DNA of 64,000 nucleotides from Cheilinus undulatus. Lineage: Eukaryota; Chordata; Actinopteri; Labriformes; Labridae. The translations under genes and the position numbers were made by a program. The stretch is from positions 19,478,698 through 19,542,697 of the forward strand of contig NC_054869.1 of the NCBI RefSeq assembly GCF_018320785.1. Direction: 5' to 3'. Below, piece by piece: positions 12,001 to 22,569 of the stretch (the stretch's first letter is position 1; every line of letters starts with the position of its first letter). Below the pieces are notes generated by a model that had not been told where the DNA came from, did no database searches, and saw only the letters and a list, made by a program, of their open reading frames with translations.

Positions 12001-15000
12001 CCGTTAATTCATGATGATTATTTGCTTATCATTTGAAATGCACTGCATGCTCCATGTGTTCTTAGTCAGACTCCTTTTCTTAGACAATCTGCTCTTTTCA
12101 GCTTGGCACCTGCTGGAAGTGGCTTTGTTGAAAATACTCGACATGCATCTCCATGTAGTAGATTGGTGCTTCTGGCATGTGTGAAAACTGCAGATTATTC
12201 TCCAAATATTGACTTCTGGAGTCCTGGGTTAAAACATTTGTATTCTGTTGTTTAAATACAAGTAAAAACTTGTTTACATTTTTTCTGGGTCAGAGATTTT
12301 TCCAAGTGGTCTCTTCATTATTTCCCACAGCTGAAGATTATCACTCTCAAATGTAGTCCACAACATTGAAACACTGACTTATTTTTCCCATTTCCCCACG
12401 TGACTTGATGGCTGAGACTCTTGGTTTAGAACAGTCGGCCAGTAGTAAAAATTATATCAGCAACATCTGATGTAAAACATGTAGGCTTCAAATGCTTGGC
12501 ATTTAAGATTGAACATCTGGCATGCCATTATGTCTAGTGGAGAGTCATGTCTACTCCTTTAGATACACCTGCCTTACCTTAACACAGGTGTTATGCAAAC
12601 TATTATGTAAACTCTGAATTGGGAAATCACTGCTGTTTTGTTTCCAAGAAAGAGTGCTACATTATACTAGTGTACTATCCAAGTAAGTGTGCTCTCACTG
12701 GGAAAACTACCCTCTTTAAGTTTACCAGTTTTGCTGTGATATATACTGTGATGCTGAGTGTGCTATGCCAACATTAAATACATACAGCTGCAGCAGATGT
12801 GTGATAATCTGTCTGGGAACCAGTCGCTTCTGGCATGTGCTCTCTCCCTCCCACAGCACGGCCTCAGTGATGGCACCGTCCTGAAAGCGACGGAGCTCAG
12901 AGCGAGAGCCCCATAGCTGACGGAACTCAGCAGCCTGGGAGAGAAAATTCATTATTTAATTAAATCATTACAAGCATAACCGTGCACATGTGACAAGAAA
13001 GTCTAAAATATTCAAAATTCTAAAAAAAAATGATGTAAGAAACAGTTTGCCTGTTGCAAAAGACCAACTTTGTGAAAGCCCAAATTGTAATCATCCTAGA
13101 AATAAAAAAAGATCTGACCATAACATTGTATTTGGTGTATTATTTAAAAAGTTAATTTATAAAGAGTACAAACAAACAGCAATGTAAAATGGTTCAATAT
13201 TAGAGGAGAGACTTTTACAAACAGTGCCCCCTCTCTGTAGCATGTTTTATATTGAACTGATAAAAATAAATGACCATGTAGGTTTAATTTAATAGAAAAT
13301 ATGAACAGAAAACAGAGGTTACCTTAGGACTGTCTGCAGGAGGCCCTCTCTCCAGAACAGAAGCTGCCAAATCCGGTCTTAGAAGCAAACCAAAGGAGAG
13401 GGGAGGCTGGGCTTTATGTTTTGGAGCTTCATTCTCAACAGACCACTGTGAGGAAAAAATGTTCAACAAATTCAGTGACGTAAAGATTTAAACAACAATG
13501 TACAACAGTGTTTAATTAGATTTACTCCATGTTACTTTCCAGATAAGTTTGAAACTTCAGTGTGGACTCCGCCAGTTTAAAAATCCTGGCATGGATAACT
13601 GTTATTTACGAATGCCACTCATTCTCACCTCAGGATCTGGGGACAGAGAGTGCGTAAGAAGCTTGATCCTTTGGCCTAGGCCTTGCTGAAGAAGTAACAG
13701 AATAAAAGGGAGCGCAGTGTGGACATAGTTTCCACTGTGGTCCATCAGCTCACTGAGAAGATTCAGCTTCTTACAGCTGGACTGAAGCTTCACCAGCTCA
13801 CATAACCTGAGAGGGGGAAGAGAAGAAACCATCAGGATTGACTGGATTAGGATGGGAACTCAATTAGAATTTCAAAAGAAAAAAAAAATAATTGAAGTCT
13901 CACTGGAAGACATGGTCGCTTGTCTCTATCATGGGTTTCGGGGTCATGAGGAGGCTGTGGAACCCGTCCACTGTTGGGTCGTCCCAGAACTGCATCGACA
14001 CAGAAGCTTCATGCTGCAGCTGAGGAGTAATATGAATTAAGCTAGTAAGACCCATTTTTGATGTCTGTGTTAAAATAATTTTGCTTTAACACTCATCTCA
14101 TTTTTGAATACTTACCTGTTTGTAGGTACAAGCAGTCATGTCGGCACACATGTTGAGATGACCGGAAGGGTCAACAAACACCACCTGGAAAGCACTGTGG
14201 AACTCTGACAGAGATGGCTGCAAGGAAAAGAAAAAGACAGCTTGAACTATAAATATTAACTAAGACAGTATGCTCACAGGTTCATCATTTATAATGCGGT
14301 CCAGACCACTCACAGCTGTGGAGTCAGGATCTTTTGCTAGGCTGATTCCATTCACTGTCAGATCTGTTGATGCTAAATTAAGAAAAAAAGGTGTTTTAGT
14401 CTTCAAAAAGTATGCACAGTGGATTAACAAGGTCTAAAAAACCCTGTTAAAATGTTTTATTTTTTGTGGTGTAAAGATGAGGCACAGATATGTAGGTTTT
14501 TCCACCCTTCTTGTTACCTGTAACATATCCAGTTCAATTGAAAAACAAAAACAGTGATGTATGTTAAGGGCAGCATCTTGCTTTGGGGACATTTCTCTTC
14601 AGCTGGAACTCTGTTTTTAGTGAAGGTGGAGGGACAAAGTAACATTTCCAAATATTAATCAGTTTTAGCATTAAACCTTCAGGTATTTGCTAGAAAGTTG
14701 AGAGGAATTTCAGTGCGACAATGACTCAAAGTATACATCAAAATCAATGGCACACAAGGCTTCACCAGAGTGAGATAGAAGTTTTGGACCTGCCCAGCCA
14801 AAGCACAGCCCTGAATCGTATGGAAATCGTATTGCCTGAAGAGGAATGTGCACAGGAAATACCCTCATTATCCCACAGTTTCACCTATTTTTGCATGAAA
14901 GAGAAGGAAGATTTTGCTTTTTGCTGAGAGAGGCCATGCTGATAGACTCCTAACCAAAAAGCATGAATGCTGTAATAAAATAAAAAGGTGCCTTAGTGAT

Positions 15001-17238
15001 GTGGAGTATGGATGTGCATATTTATGCAATCATGTATTTCTTCTTTTTGTTATTTTCACCTAAAATATGAATTTCTTTTATCAAATTGAATTGTGCATCT
15101 TACTGGTCACCATAAAGGTAGAAAACGTTCTGTGATCATATATCTTGGCCTCATTTTTCCATCACAAAAAATATGGTATTTAACACTGCAGTATAGATGT
15201 TTTAGAGCTACTATACAACTAAGAAAAAAAGTTCTCACCCAAGAAGTTCAGACTGTTCCGAAGCAGCTGATAGGCTGTCATGGTGTTACTGATTCTGTGA
15301 GTGGTCAGCAGATAACTCAACAGCATTGAAGCCAGGAAGCCACTGAAACCACCAGTGCCCTAAAAGACATTGAGAGATACATGAATAAAGACGAATGGAA
15401 CAAGGTAAAAGAAAAAAAAAAACAAAAAGGAAGCTTTTCGCAACAGGTAAAAGAGCAATCTTAGTCCTCCTTACCAGGTCAAGCTCTCTTTGACGAAGCC
15501 AGACTTTTAGTAAAGCCACCCCATCACCAAAAGCTGAGCATTGGGAGCTGACAGCCGAAAGAAACTGGTGGTGAGCCCTGGGCAGTAAATCCCCCAGAAC
15601 AGAGCTGTTGTAATGTGGAGTGGGAGGTTCACTGCTCTCTGTAACAAAAACAAGAAAGACACTGATCCTCCTGATAATGAAACTTGAATTAAAAGTGCTG
15701 CTAAAAAGTCGTAACAATCACTACTACCAGCAAGGGAGGTCTGCAATCCGGTGTACCACTCTGTGCGAATATTATTCCTCTGAGGATGAAAACGACTTGG
15801 CTTGAAGAATCCAGGAGGAGGACAGGCATGAACACGAACAGTGAAGCTGTTTGTTTCTTTACCTGAATGAGTTGATTCGATGGCACAGTTATTCATAAAA
15901 CTCAAATCATACAGTTAAACTGATGAAAAAACAATGAATACTAAATTCAGTGCTTTTTTAAAAGCTGTGAGTTTTGGGTAAAATATGATGAAAACAAAGT
16001 GTCATACCTGGAGGAGTCAGCAGCAAAACAGGGCGGAGACGGTTCCCATGAAGACAGGAATAACGCATGGTCCCAATGTCAGAGAAGGACATCAAGTGCT
16101 GGGCCAGACCTGCCAGGTAGAGAGCCCTTTTCCTTGGATACCTCTGGTTCAGGGCATCCTTTGGGTGGAGAATGTCCTAAAAACAAAGAGATGAGTGGAG
16201 AGAATACACAGATGTCAATATTACATTGCAGATATTTAGCACATTTCCTGGAGACTCTAAGTGATCAGATACAAAAGGAGGAACGGGTGACTTACAGGTG
16301 GGATTGTGACCGCCAGGTCAACTATGATGCGTGGTTTGGTGCAAGTGCCCAAAGGGTAGCTGCCAATCAGGTCAATCGAAGCAGGAGGTGCCATGTGGAA
16401 TTTGCCCTTTGTTGTTTTGGGCACCAAGAGGAATGGGACCTTAACTGCTCCAGACAGCCATGACAGGTCACTTACCTGAATACAAAATCAGACCAAGTTA
16501 AGGATGACAGTGTGTGCACTTGTGGAGATCTGAATAAATGGAATAAAGCCTCTATAGGTGGTTACAAATTATGTTCCACATACTTCAACCTCAGGTGACT
16601 CAGGTACAGTCTGAAGCAGCTTGGTGACTGCCTGAATGAAGGAGTCTATTTGTTGTTTCCTACGCTCACACAGGGAGACCTCTTTCAGCAGCTCCTCCAT
16701 CTGTTATTGTTGACAGATTACAGATATTTACACAGAATGTGATTTCTTTTATCTGCTCTTTCATGGTCACGTCAGATGTCCTACCTGCATTTTGATCAGA
16801 CTGCAGTGAAACAGGCTTTCTGTTTCTTTCAGCTGGTTGAGCTCCTCTGCTGTGGGAGGTCTGTATAGATCACTACGAGAGAGCTTCACCGGATGATAGA
16901 CCACATCCTCCTCTGCTGGTTTGCTCCTTTTGGCTTTACTGGGAGCCTCATTTTCCTCCCCTTCATTTGAGGAGTCTGAGGGATTCATCTGTATATGATA
17001 ACAAACATTAAATTTACTACAGACACCAAAGAAATAATGGTGACAATAGTGAAGAAAACTTGTCTAATTGCGCCTTTTTCTAGAGACGTTTATGTTAAAT
17101 TGCCTAAAAAGCAACAAACGTGTACTTTTGGCTGTAGTCTGCACAGCGTTTTAGCTAACCTTTTAGCCGCCATAAGACAACATATGTCACAAATCTCACC
17201 TCTTCGAGATCCTCTACAACTGTCTGCTTCTTCTTCAT
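1..17238 (-). CDS. nol6: NOL6, nucleolar protein 6 (25 coding exons; C-terminal end lies off the left edge)
   Basis: NOL6 is the vertebrate Utp22/Nrap: a nucleolar subunit of the small-subunit processome for pre-18S rRNA processing, with a nucleotidyltransferase-like fold that is not thought to be catalytic. Exons in gene order (right to left): 17200-17238, 16785-16988, 16584-16700, 16296-16475, 16008-16176, 15728-15862, 15475-15638, 15239-15359, 14314-14372, 14116-14217, 13904-14019, 13629-13806, 13323-13445, 12786-12934, 7551-7626, 5980-6120, 5084-5201, 4645-4799, 4368-4531, 4037-4189, 3832-3929, 3540-3664, 1126-1215, 822-1022, 194-295. Phases join without a break, giving about 1093 codons; human NOL6 is about 1146, so roughly 50 residues are missing at the left edge. 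Family signatures include WGSRSELRRFQDGAI, GDGVALLKVWLRQRELD, DLTVNGISL, SPQVGFLRFL and RPPLDAYDVLI. The start ATG at 17236-17238 opens a Lys-rich 13-codon exon. The 3832-3929 exon uses a GC donor. Two plus-strand genes sit inside introns. Confidence 0.97.
1216..2560. other. NOL6 intron segment upstream of CART, no gene seen
   Basis: AT-rich intronic sequence with splice-independent short open frames only. The stretch 1868-1990 (around AAACCTAGAGTTTCTTATCTG) resembles the end of a dispersed fish repeat, but no second terminus was found. Confidence 0.4.
2572..2619 (+). promoter_or_regulatory. CART core promoter: two CRE-like sites and a TATA box
   Basis: TGACGTC at 2572-2578 and GACGTCA at 2587-2593 are two near-perfect cAMP-response-element cores 8 bp apart. 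TATAAA follows at 2614-2619, about 95 bp before the ATG. Mammalian CART promoters are known to be driven through a proximal CRE by CREB, so the arrangement fits the gene. Activity is inferred. Confidence 0.7.
2714..3349 (+). CDS. cart: CART prepropeptide (cocaine- and amphetamine-regulated transcript), nested in a NOL6 intron
   Basis: Secreted neuropeptide precursor; CART peptides act in feeding, stress and reward circuits. Three coding exons, all phase 0: 2714-2860, 3008-3091, 3242-3349 (stop TGA 3347-3349), 112 residues in all. The start ATG in ACCATGG opens a hydrophobic signal peptide of about 20 residues. The C-terminal knot carries six cysteines in CART order (CDPGDQC...GKLCDC...TCNSFLHRCL), including the invariant RIGKLCDC core. 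A KK site precedes HGFLPLC, and cleavage there would release exactly 41 residues, the length of mammalian CART II. The upstream KR used for CART I in mammals is replaced by NQ. Teleosts carry several cart genes and I cannot say which paralogue this is. It lies antisense inside the NOL6 intron 1216-3539. Confidence 0.95.
5322..5703. mobile_element. hAT-type MITE, copy 1, with 8-bp target duplication
   Basis: Left end TAGGGATGCACGAT and right end ATCGTACATCCTTA are imperfect 14-bp inverted repeats. ATATTCAT flanks the element on both sides (5314-5321 and 5704-5711), an 8-bp target-site duplication as in hAT elements. The 382-bp body contains repeated GATATC/TATCGATAT motifs and no transposase. 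It lies in the NOL6 intron between exons 5084-5201 and 5980-6120. Confidence 0.85.
6563..7306. mobile_element. Deleted Tc1-like element in a NOL6 intron
   Basis: The left end (CATTCAGAAAGTATTTGGACC, near 6567) and the right end (TTCTTTCTGAATGCACTG, near 7287-7304) are inverted copies. They match the fish Tc1 terminus pattern of a 'cattcggaaagtattcagacc' type. A TA dinucleotide flanks each side. At about 0.74 kb it is too short for an intact transposase, and no reading frame is recognisable. Confidence 0.7.
7818..9985 (+). CDS. BED-finger hAT-transposase-derived protein (ZBED-like), nested in a NOL6 intron
   Basis: Two exons, 7818-9317 and 9452-9985, joined in phase 0 across a GT-AG intron of 134 bp, give 677 residues. 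The first in-frame ATG is at 7818; a stop lies 12 codons upstream. Two BED zinc fingers are visible: C24/C27/H44/H49 and C124/C127/H143/H148, each preceded by SSVWDxF. An RNase-H-like hAT region follows, with the first Asp kept at D237 (TVDIWTAL). The usual TDN motif reads HNN (304-306) and the usual CxAH motif reads CFAT (326-329). The C-terminal hAT dimerisation block (DWWR...FPKLATLARHYLCIPG...RLSPEHVDMMIF) is present, but the SERVFS motif holding the catalytic Glu is replaced by SLLSEA. Known relatives such as ZBED1 are DNA-binding nuclear regulators. No TIRs were found around it. Most likely a domesticated gene; a dead transposon copy is the alternative. Confidence 0.85.
9986..12785. other. 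Long NOL6 intron remainder with one MITE fragment
   Basis: AT-rich sequence between the ZBED-like stop codon and the next NOL6 exon. Apart from the hAT-type MITE at 10357-10567 no gene or exon was recognised. Only short open frames without family similarity occur. Confidence 0.5.
10357..10567. mobile_element. hAT-type MITE, copy 2 (internally deleted)
   Basis: Termini TAGATGCACAATAT and ATATTGTGCTTCTCTA match the ends of the 5322-5703 element, and the interior shares the ATATCGATATTGGCATATTGG motifs. At 211 bp it is shorter than copy 1. No clear 8-bp duplication survives. Confidence 0.75.
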
Positions 17239-17359
17239 GTCTTCTCCAGTTTCAAAGTGATGGCAGTCCCGACTTTTTATTTGTATTTTTGATCAACACT
17301 GCTTCCCCTCCATTACGCTCTCACATGTGCAAAGGGTCAACTAAACATGCTGTTTAGCA

Positions 17360-17420
17360 AAATATTTCTCTGATTGGTGCAGAGGCGGTGAAAGCTACTG
17401 CTGATTGGCTCGCTGGTCTC
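17360..17420 (-). promoter_or_regulatory. Probable NOL6 promoter with two CCAAT boxes
   Basis: Two ATTGG motifs on the plus strand (17373-17377 and 17403-17407) read CCAAT on the NOL6 strand, about 135-170 bp upstream of the start codon. No TATA box is visible, as expected for a housekeeping ribosome-biogenesis gene. The transcription start is not determined. Motif match only. Confidence 0.45.
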
Positions 17421-17835
17421 AATGCGTCACGTTGGCTATGCAAGTTAGGTTGCAGCGTCAGACTCTGAAGCTACTGGTGGGTACTGTAGTTTAAATTTTT
17501 GTAAAGAACACCATAGGTGCGAAGTACAAGCTGGATTTCCAATATTAAAATCGCTTTAGGTTGAATATTAAGGACATACATAAAGGACACGTAATGTGAT
17601 CGTTTTTATGTAGTCATTATCTATTTATTTTAAGTCATTACAGATCGTGCCAAGTGTGTTTACATCTGCCCAACAGCAATGTTTAGCCTTGCAATAAACC
17701 TGCATTGCAGAAAAGAAAAGGTAATATTAATGTTGTTGTAGAACATATTTGAAAGGGAATTAGTATAACCTTGACATAGATTAGGAGGATTTCGGCCGTT
17801 CACTTGTATGTTATTGTTATTTTTAAGAGGTATTT

Positions 17836-18120
17836 CCCAGGGGTGGAAAGTAACTAAATACATTTACTTAAACTAGGTAGCTTTTAAGAGTACTTCTACC
17901 TTTTGAGAACCTTATAAAATCAGTGATTTTTTTTTTACTTAAGTATGTTTTTGGGGAAGTATTGTACTTCACTACATTGTAAAAAGCATCATATGTTGAG
18001 TTAAAAAACCTCCATACTTAATTGTAAAGAGCAAAAAATCTCAAGAATAAATCTTAAAAATAAAATGAAAGTAACTGAACTTTACTTGAGTGCAATAGTC
18101 ATGTACTGCTTCCACCACCA
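17836..18120. mobile_element. TIR-bearing repeat (GGGGTGGAAAGTAAC family)
   Basis: The left end GGGGTGGAAAGTAACTAA and the right end TACTGCTTCCACCACCAG are imperfect inverted repeats around a body of about 285 bp with TTTACTT/AAGTA motifs. This terminus is common in teleost genomes as a short non-autonomous DNA element. No coding capacity. Target duplication not evident. Confidence 0.65.
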
Positions 18121-18162
18121 GAGTTTCTCCCATTAAGGCTATGTTGGTCGATATCAATAGGT

Positions 18163-18390
18163 CAGTGGTTTTCAAAATGTTTTTGCCCACGCACACCCAA
18201 GATCAAGTCGTAGTCTCAAGGCACACCATATTCATATTCATGCAAGAGAGCTGCTGTAAGGCATGCTAGAGTACTTTCTGTTGTCGTATAGTTGTGCTAT
18301 TAACATATGGTTTTAAAGATTCCCAGAGGCACACCTAGACTTGCCTGAAGCTACACCAGTGTGCTTTGCCACACCATTTGAGAACCACTG
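18163..18390. mobile_element. hAT-type MITE with decayed 8-bp target duplication
   Basis: Starts CAGTGGTTTTCAAAATG and ends ATTTGAGAACCACTG, the classic hAT CAGTGGTTCTCAA terminus. Flanks are CAATAGGT (18155-18162) and CAATGGGC (18391-18398), identical at six of eight positions, consistent with an old duplication. The 228-bp interior is non-coding. Confidence 0.85.
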
Positions 18391-19091
18391 CAATGGGCTA
18401 CTGAAAAAAAAAGAAAACCTGTTATTGTCTAACATAGAAATTACCAGAGCCACAAACTACATTTTTAAAATAGAAACTCAGTTCAATGATAACCCTGTTA
18501 AATCAGTGCAATTAAAAAAAACATTTTAAGATTGGACTGTGTAGGACTATTAGTGAACTTATTTACAGCCTTTACTGGCAATTTTGTGAGTAACATGGAT
18601 ACAAATATTTCTCACTTTAATAACTAAAATGTACAGCTGTATATGTGAGCTCGTATGGCCACATTTCTATCACATGTTTATGAATTACATTAACTGATTG
18701 CTTTCAGGTTTAGCTAAAAGTTTAAGTGCAATGACTTTCTTAGATTATATGGATTGCTTTGTACTTAGGTTTGGTGTGAAACTAGATTTAGATGCAAAAA
18801 TAGGAAACCCTGGGAGGCACAAGAATAACACAATAGCTTTTTTAAAGATACGAAAATTATGGAGTAATGCAATAAAAAGTGCTTTCATTGTTTTCACAGT
18901 CAGTTATACACAAAACTACCGTGTATCTTCATTTAAGATTGCACGGTATCAATTGTGTACATTTTGATAGAGTACATGGAGTCAAAATATTTTCACAGCT
19001 AAGGTTAGGGTGTACTTGTATAAAAAAAGATCTTTTTATTTCATAAACTTTTAGCTCACTCAGCTCTTGATACAGCTACTGATACATATTA

Positions 19092-20588
19092 TTACATTTT
19101 ATCGTCAGTGGTCACAGTTGTTGAACTGAAACAGTGGGTGACCTGAGGTGATAGACCTGTGGTAACCTGATCAACAGAAAACATCGGCACCACTACATCC
19201 CTTCGTATTGGCTTCAGATTGGTAGACAAGGCAGGAAGATTTAACTTGAGAGAGTTCATGTCAACTGTCTGAGAATCCAGGAGAGAAACACCTTTGGCCA
19301 AACCCATTGTGTCCAATCTTAAAGGCCCAGAGGAAACCATACCTTCTTGTTTATTTGTAGATTTAGTCAAGTTCTTCAGGGAAGTTTTCCTTGGTTCAAG
19401 CTTGGATAGTCCACTTGGTTTCTTAGAGACTGGTTTAGTGCAGTCTTCATCCACAATCTCATACTGAGGAAAGATGCAGTGTTGAGGCAGGCAGGAGGGA
19501 TCAAGCTTTGGTATGGGTTTGCTGATCTTTTGTTGATAAAATGACCCAGTCATGTGACTAGAAATCGAATGTCGTGTATTTTTACTGCCTACCTCTCCAT
19601 CCCTTCTCTCTGCTGAACAGGACAGAGGTGGCAGCAATTTACTTTGAACTGGCTTAGGAGGTAGATTTACAGGCTGTATTTTTTTCCTAATAAGTTTTGG
19701 TGGTGGGTGAGGAGTAAACACTTTACAACACTCATCTGTGAGGGGTCTCCTTGGACTCTTTTGATCCTGAGATTGCTTTGGGGAACTTCTTTTTTGAGCT
19801 TTTGCGCTGCATTGTTGGTTTGGACTTGGGTCCACCTGTGGTGGGATGTGCTTAATATCAGCCACCTGAAGAAACAGATTTTGAGATATGATATAAAGAT
19901 GGGTTCAAATAATGATTTTTTTCCAGATTCTAAGAGAAGATTTTCAGTGATATTTCAACATCACCTGCTGCTGAGTGGGGTGAAGTTGTTGTGTAGGACC
20001 TTGAATTACAAGCACACATCCTTGAGCCCAGCTGTCGAAAATTGTAGGCAGAGGCTCTGAATCTTCTGTTTCAGCTACTTCCTCTGGTATGTCTCTTTCA
20101 TCCAGGCACATGATTTTCTGCTCTACAGTCTGTTTGTGGTAGCTTTTGGCCCAGGATGTGGAGAAAGGTGCCATCTTATGGGTAAAGAGAGGAAAAGAAG
20201 ATCTATTATAATGAATATACCGTACAACTAACACGTGTGGCTAAAATGGATGAAAAAAGAATGAAAGACCTTACATGTTGTCCCCCCAAACATCAATAAG
20301 CTCTACCTTTCCAGTGAAATCAAAATAAAAGTATATTCTAAGATTTACCTGGTTTTTGATGTACACCTTGAAACATCCTTCCATGACTCGGCTTAACAGG
20401 TCCTCCATGATTTCCCCTACTGTCTCATCTGCATCCTCCTGGATCAACTGGCTTATCCATTGGGCCTTAGTTAAGCATCCTGATATAACTGCTTCATCTT
20501 CCATGTTCTCTACTGAAGGTGTGGTCATTTGGACAGATGGCCTACGTTGACGCTTGTCAGCTTGGGATTTGACTGCTGAGCGGGGCAT
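19092..20588 (-). CDS. c2orf81: C2orf81 homologue (uncharacterised vertebrate protein)
   Basis: Three coding exons in gene order: 20349-20588 (80 codons from ATG 20586-20588), 19965-20174 (70 codons), 19092-19865 (257 codons plus TAA), all phase 0, 407 residues. The non-coding start of the second exon reaches 20601; a leader exon with donor lies at 22115. The N-terminal block [20 protein letters not shown] aligns with human C2orf81 (DVVGDILADLLARVM..FK). FDSWAQG matches the human TDSWAQG block, and [15 protein letters not shown] matches the human RLDPARLP block. The rest is low-complexity, basic and Ser/Pro/Lys-rich. Function is unknown; I believe the family is a DUF. It is divergently paired with WDR54, its neighbour on human 2p13 too. 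Confidence 0.9.
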
Positions 20589-20601
20589 GTTGGCTCAGAT
20601 C

Positions 20602-22114
20602 CTGGTAAGGAATATGAAAAGCAAATAGTAGATATATATTTAAAGGGTACCTAAAGTGGGCCACACACTACACAGTAATCATGCTGATTTTTGGCTGATC
20701 CTCCTTTCAGACCAAAGTTAGCAAAAGCCAGATTATCAGATGGCTTTTAAGATTATGGTGCAGTGCAAACTGATGTTCTCCCAAAATCTATAGGCAGTGT
20801 CTTCAAAAATCACATCAGGGCTTGCTCATGTAAATAATGGGGGCAAAGGGTTGATGAAGCCAGATAGTAACACCTCAGGGAATAGAAATATTCAGCGACA
20901 GTAGTCTGGTTTCAACCTGTAGAGGACAGTCACTATGCACATTTCTTACACAAAATTAAGATCTAAAATTTCTTGCTTAAATCTTGAGTGTTGGATCTGA
21001 ACTATTCAGCAACACTAGTTAAGCTCAATATAGAGTATATATTTTTTCTGCTAAAAAGTGCTCTGATGGTTTAGTTACACTTTAAGTATTATATATATAT
21101 GAAGGAAAAAGTAAAACAATTTTAAAGGGAATAACAGCATCCCTATCTGGCAACCCAAAGGTTGATGATTCATTCAGAAAATCTGAGGAGGAAAAAGGTG
21201 TTGTGGTATGAGGGATATCTTTAAATCCCCACAGTTATTAAATTAACCCTAAAATAATAAAAACTAAATGTTTGATCTTTTTTTTTTAAACAGAAAAACA
21301 CTAGTCAGCTATTTTTAGCAAATATGATGCATGATAAACACATACTTATCAGTCCAGTCCTGATCACATCTGCAGTTTTCCGCATCAAGTTTCACTTCGG
21401 GCTCTTGTACAGAGTGATTTTCCTGTCTGAGAATCAAAACAAAAACTGTTTCCCCAATCAGGCAAGAGTACTTGGATGTAAGCATATTAGCATCAAACCT
21501 AGTGATGGACACCATTGCAGTCCTAGAGATATGTAGGTAAAATATTTCAATTGTCCATTGCGCACATTTTGAAACAGAATACAAATACTAATACAATAAT
21601 GTTATTTTGACCAAAATAATTGTTTCATTTTAGTGAATTTGAAAGTGTGGCCCCAAAACCACCTGTCAAGACAAAATCTGGCCCTTGTACAAATGTAGTT
21701 GATGACCCCTGCCTTAGGCAGTAGGAGTGAAACCGTGTTATCATATAGTATCCACGAGCACACTCTAGTGGATTAGATAAAAACATACACATTTACATCT
21801 CCTGATGTTGATGATGAGTCTTTAGCTGGGTCACGATAAGGTAGCCAACTTTTATTTTAATTTAAACTAAACTTTAAAACTTTAAAAGCCACATAAAACA
21901 TAAACAGAAATCTTCAAGTTGATACTGAACGTAAGACTTGCAAGACAACAACACCTGTTTATGCCATGAATCTATTAATTGACGCGTAAAATGTAGCCTA
22001 ATCATTGCATGTTAGTCGTACTATGGTAGTAATCATACGTTAAATGGCGATTTATTTTGTTATTAGTTCGTTAAACAAACCAAAAACTTCTGCTCCAACA
22101 TGTTAAAACCTTAC
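20602..22114 (-). other. First intron of the C2orf81 homologue, with repeat-like stretches
   Basis: No coding exon seen. The segment 20650-20880 (starting near GTGGGCCACACACTACACAG) resembles a dispersed fish repeat. The segment 21640-21712 ends in GTAGTTGATGACCCCTG, like one terminus of a hAT MITE. Neither has a partner end that I could find. Confidence 0.4.
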
Positions 22115-22225
22115 CTCAGATCCTCCATTGTACTCTGTGCTCTTCGGTTGCTCAGCAGCACAGCACGCACGGGTGACGTTATACGTACAGACGACGTTGT
22201 CTCTATGGCTGCGAAGGACGCGAAG
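22115..22225. promoter_or_regulatory. Bidirectional promoter and leader exons of C2orf81 (minus) and WDR54 (plus)
   Basis: On the minus strand an untranslated exon ends at a GT donor (exon border 22115) and contains ATG at 22126-22128. On the plus strand a leader exon ends at 22225 before GTAATC and contains ATG at 22205-22207. The gap between the two ATGs is about 76 bp. It holds a CRE-like TGACGTTA (22174-22181) and several CpGs, no TATA box. Both upstream ATGs give short or out-of-frame frames rather than the main proteins. Transcription starts are inferred. Confidence 0.6.
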
Positions 22226-22569
22226 GTAATCCTGTTGTCAACACGAGTTATAAATCTGTATCATTTACGCTTGCTTAAATTGTATTGGTCGATAAAGACA
22301 CAGCAGACGGAGGCTAAGCCTGTCGTGTTAATTTGTCATAGCAGTTACGTTGCCCTAACCTTCGGCGACGTGTGCTAACAGTCTTAGCTCACTGCTAATG
22401 TTTGGGATTTAGGGTTGCCATTACCTATTTACTTCACCTCTCGCAGATAACGGTGTGTGCTATTTCTTTTTCTGCTTCACGTCGTAAACGTATCTCTTTA
22501 TTTTCCTCTATTACTCGCAGATCATCCATTACCATTTAAAAGACTACGCCGTGCAGAGAAGACTGCATC

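Noticed and set aside
22205..22225. MAAKDAK as the true WDR54 N-terminus
   Set aside because: After splicing to 22521 it is out of frame with WDR54; the ATG at 22570 matches the human N-terminus (NNLSV, LTYF, VVH).
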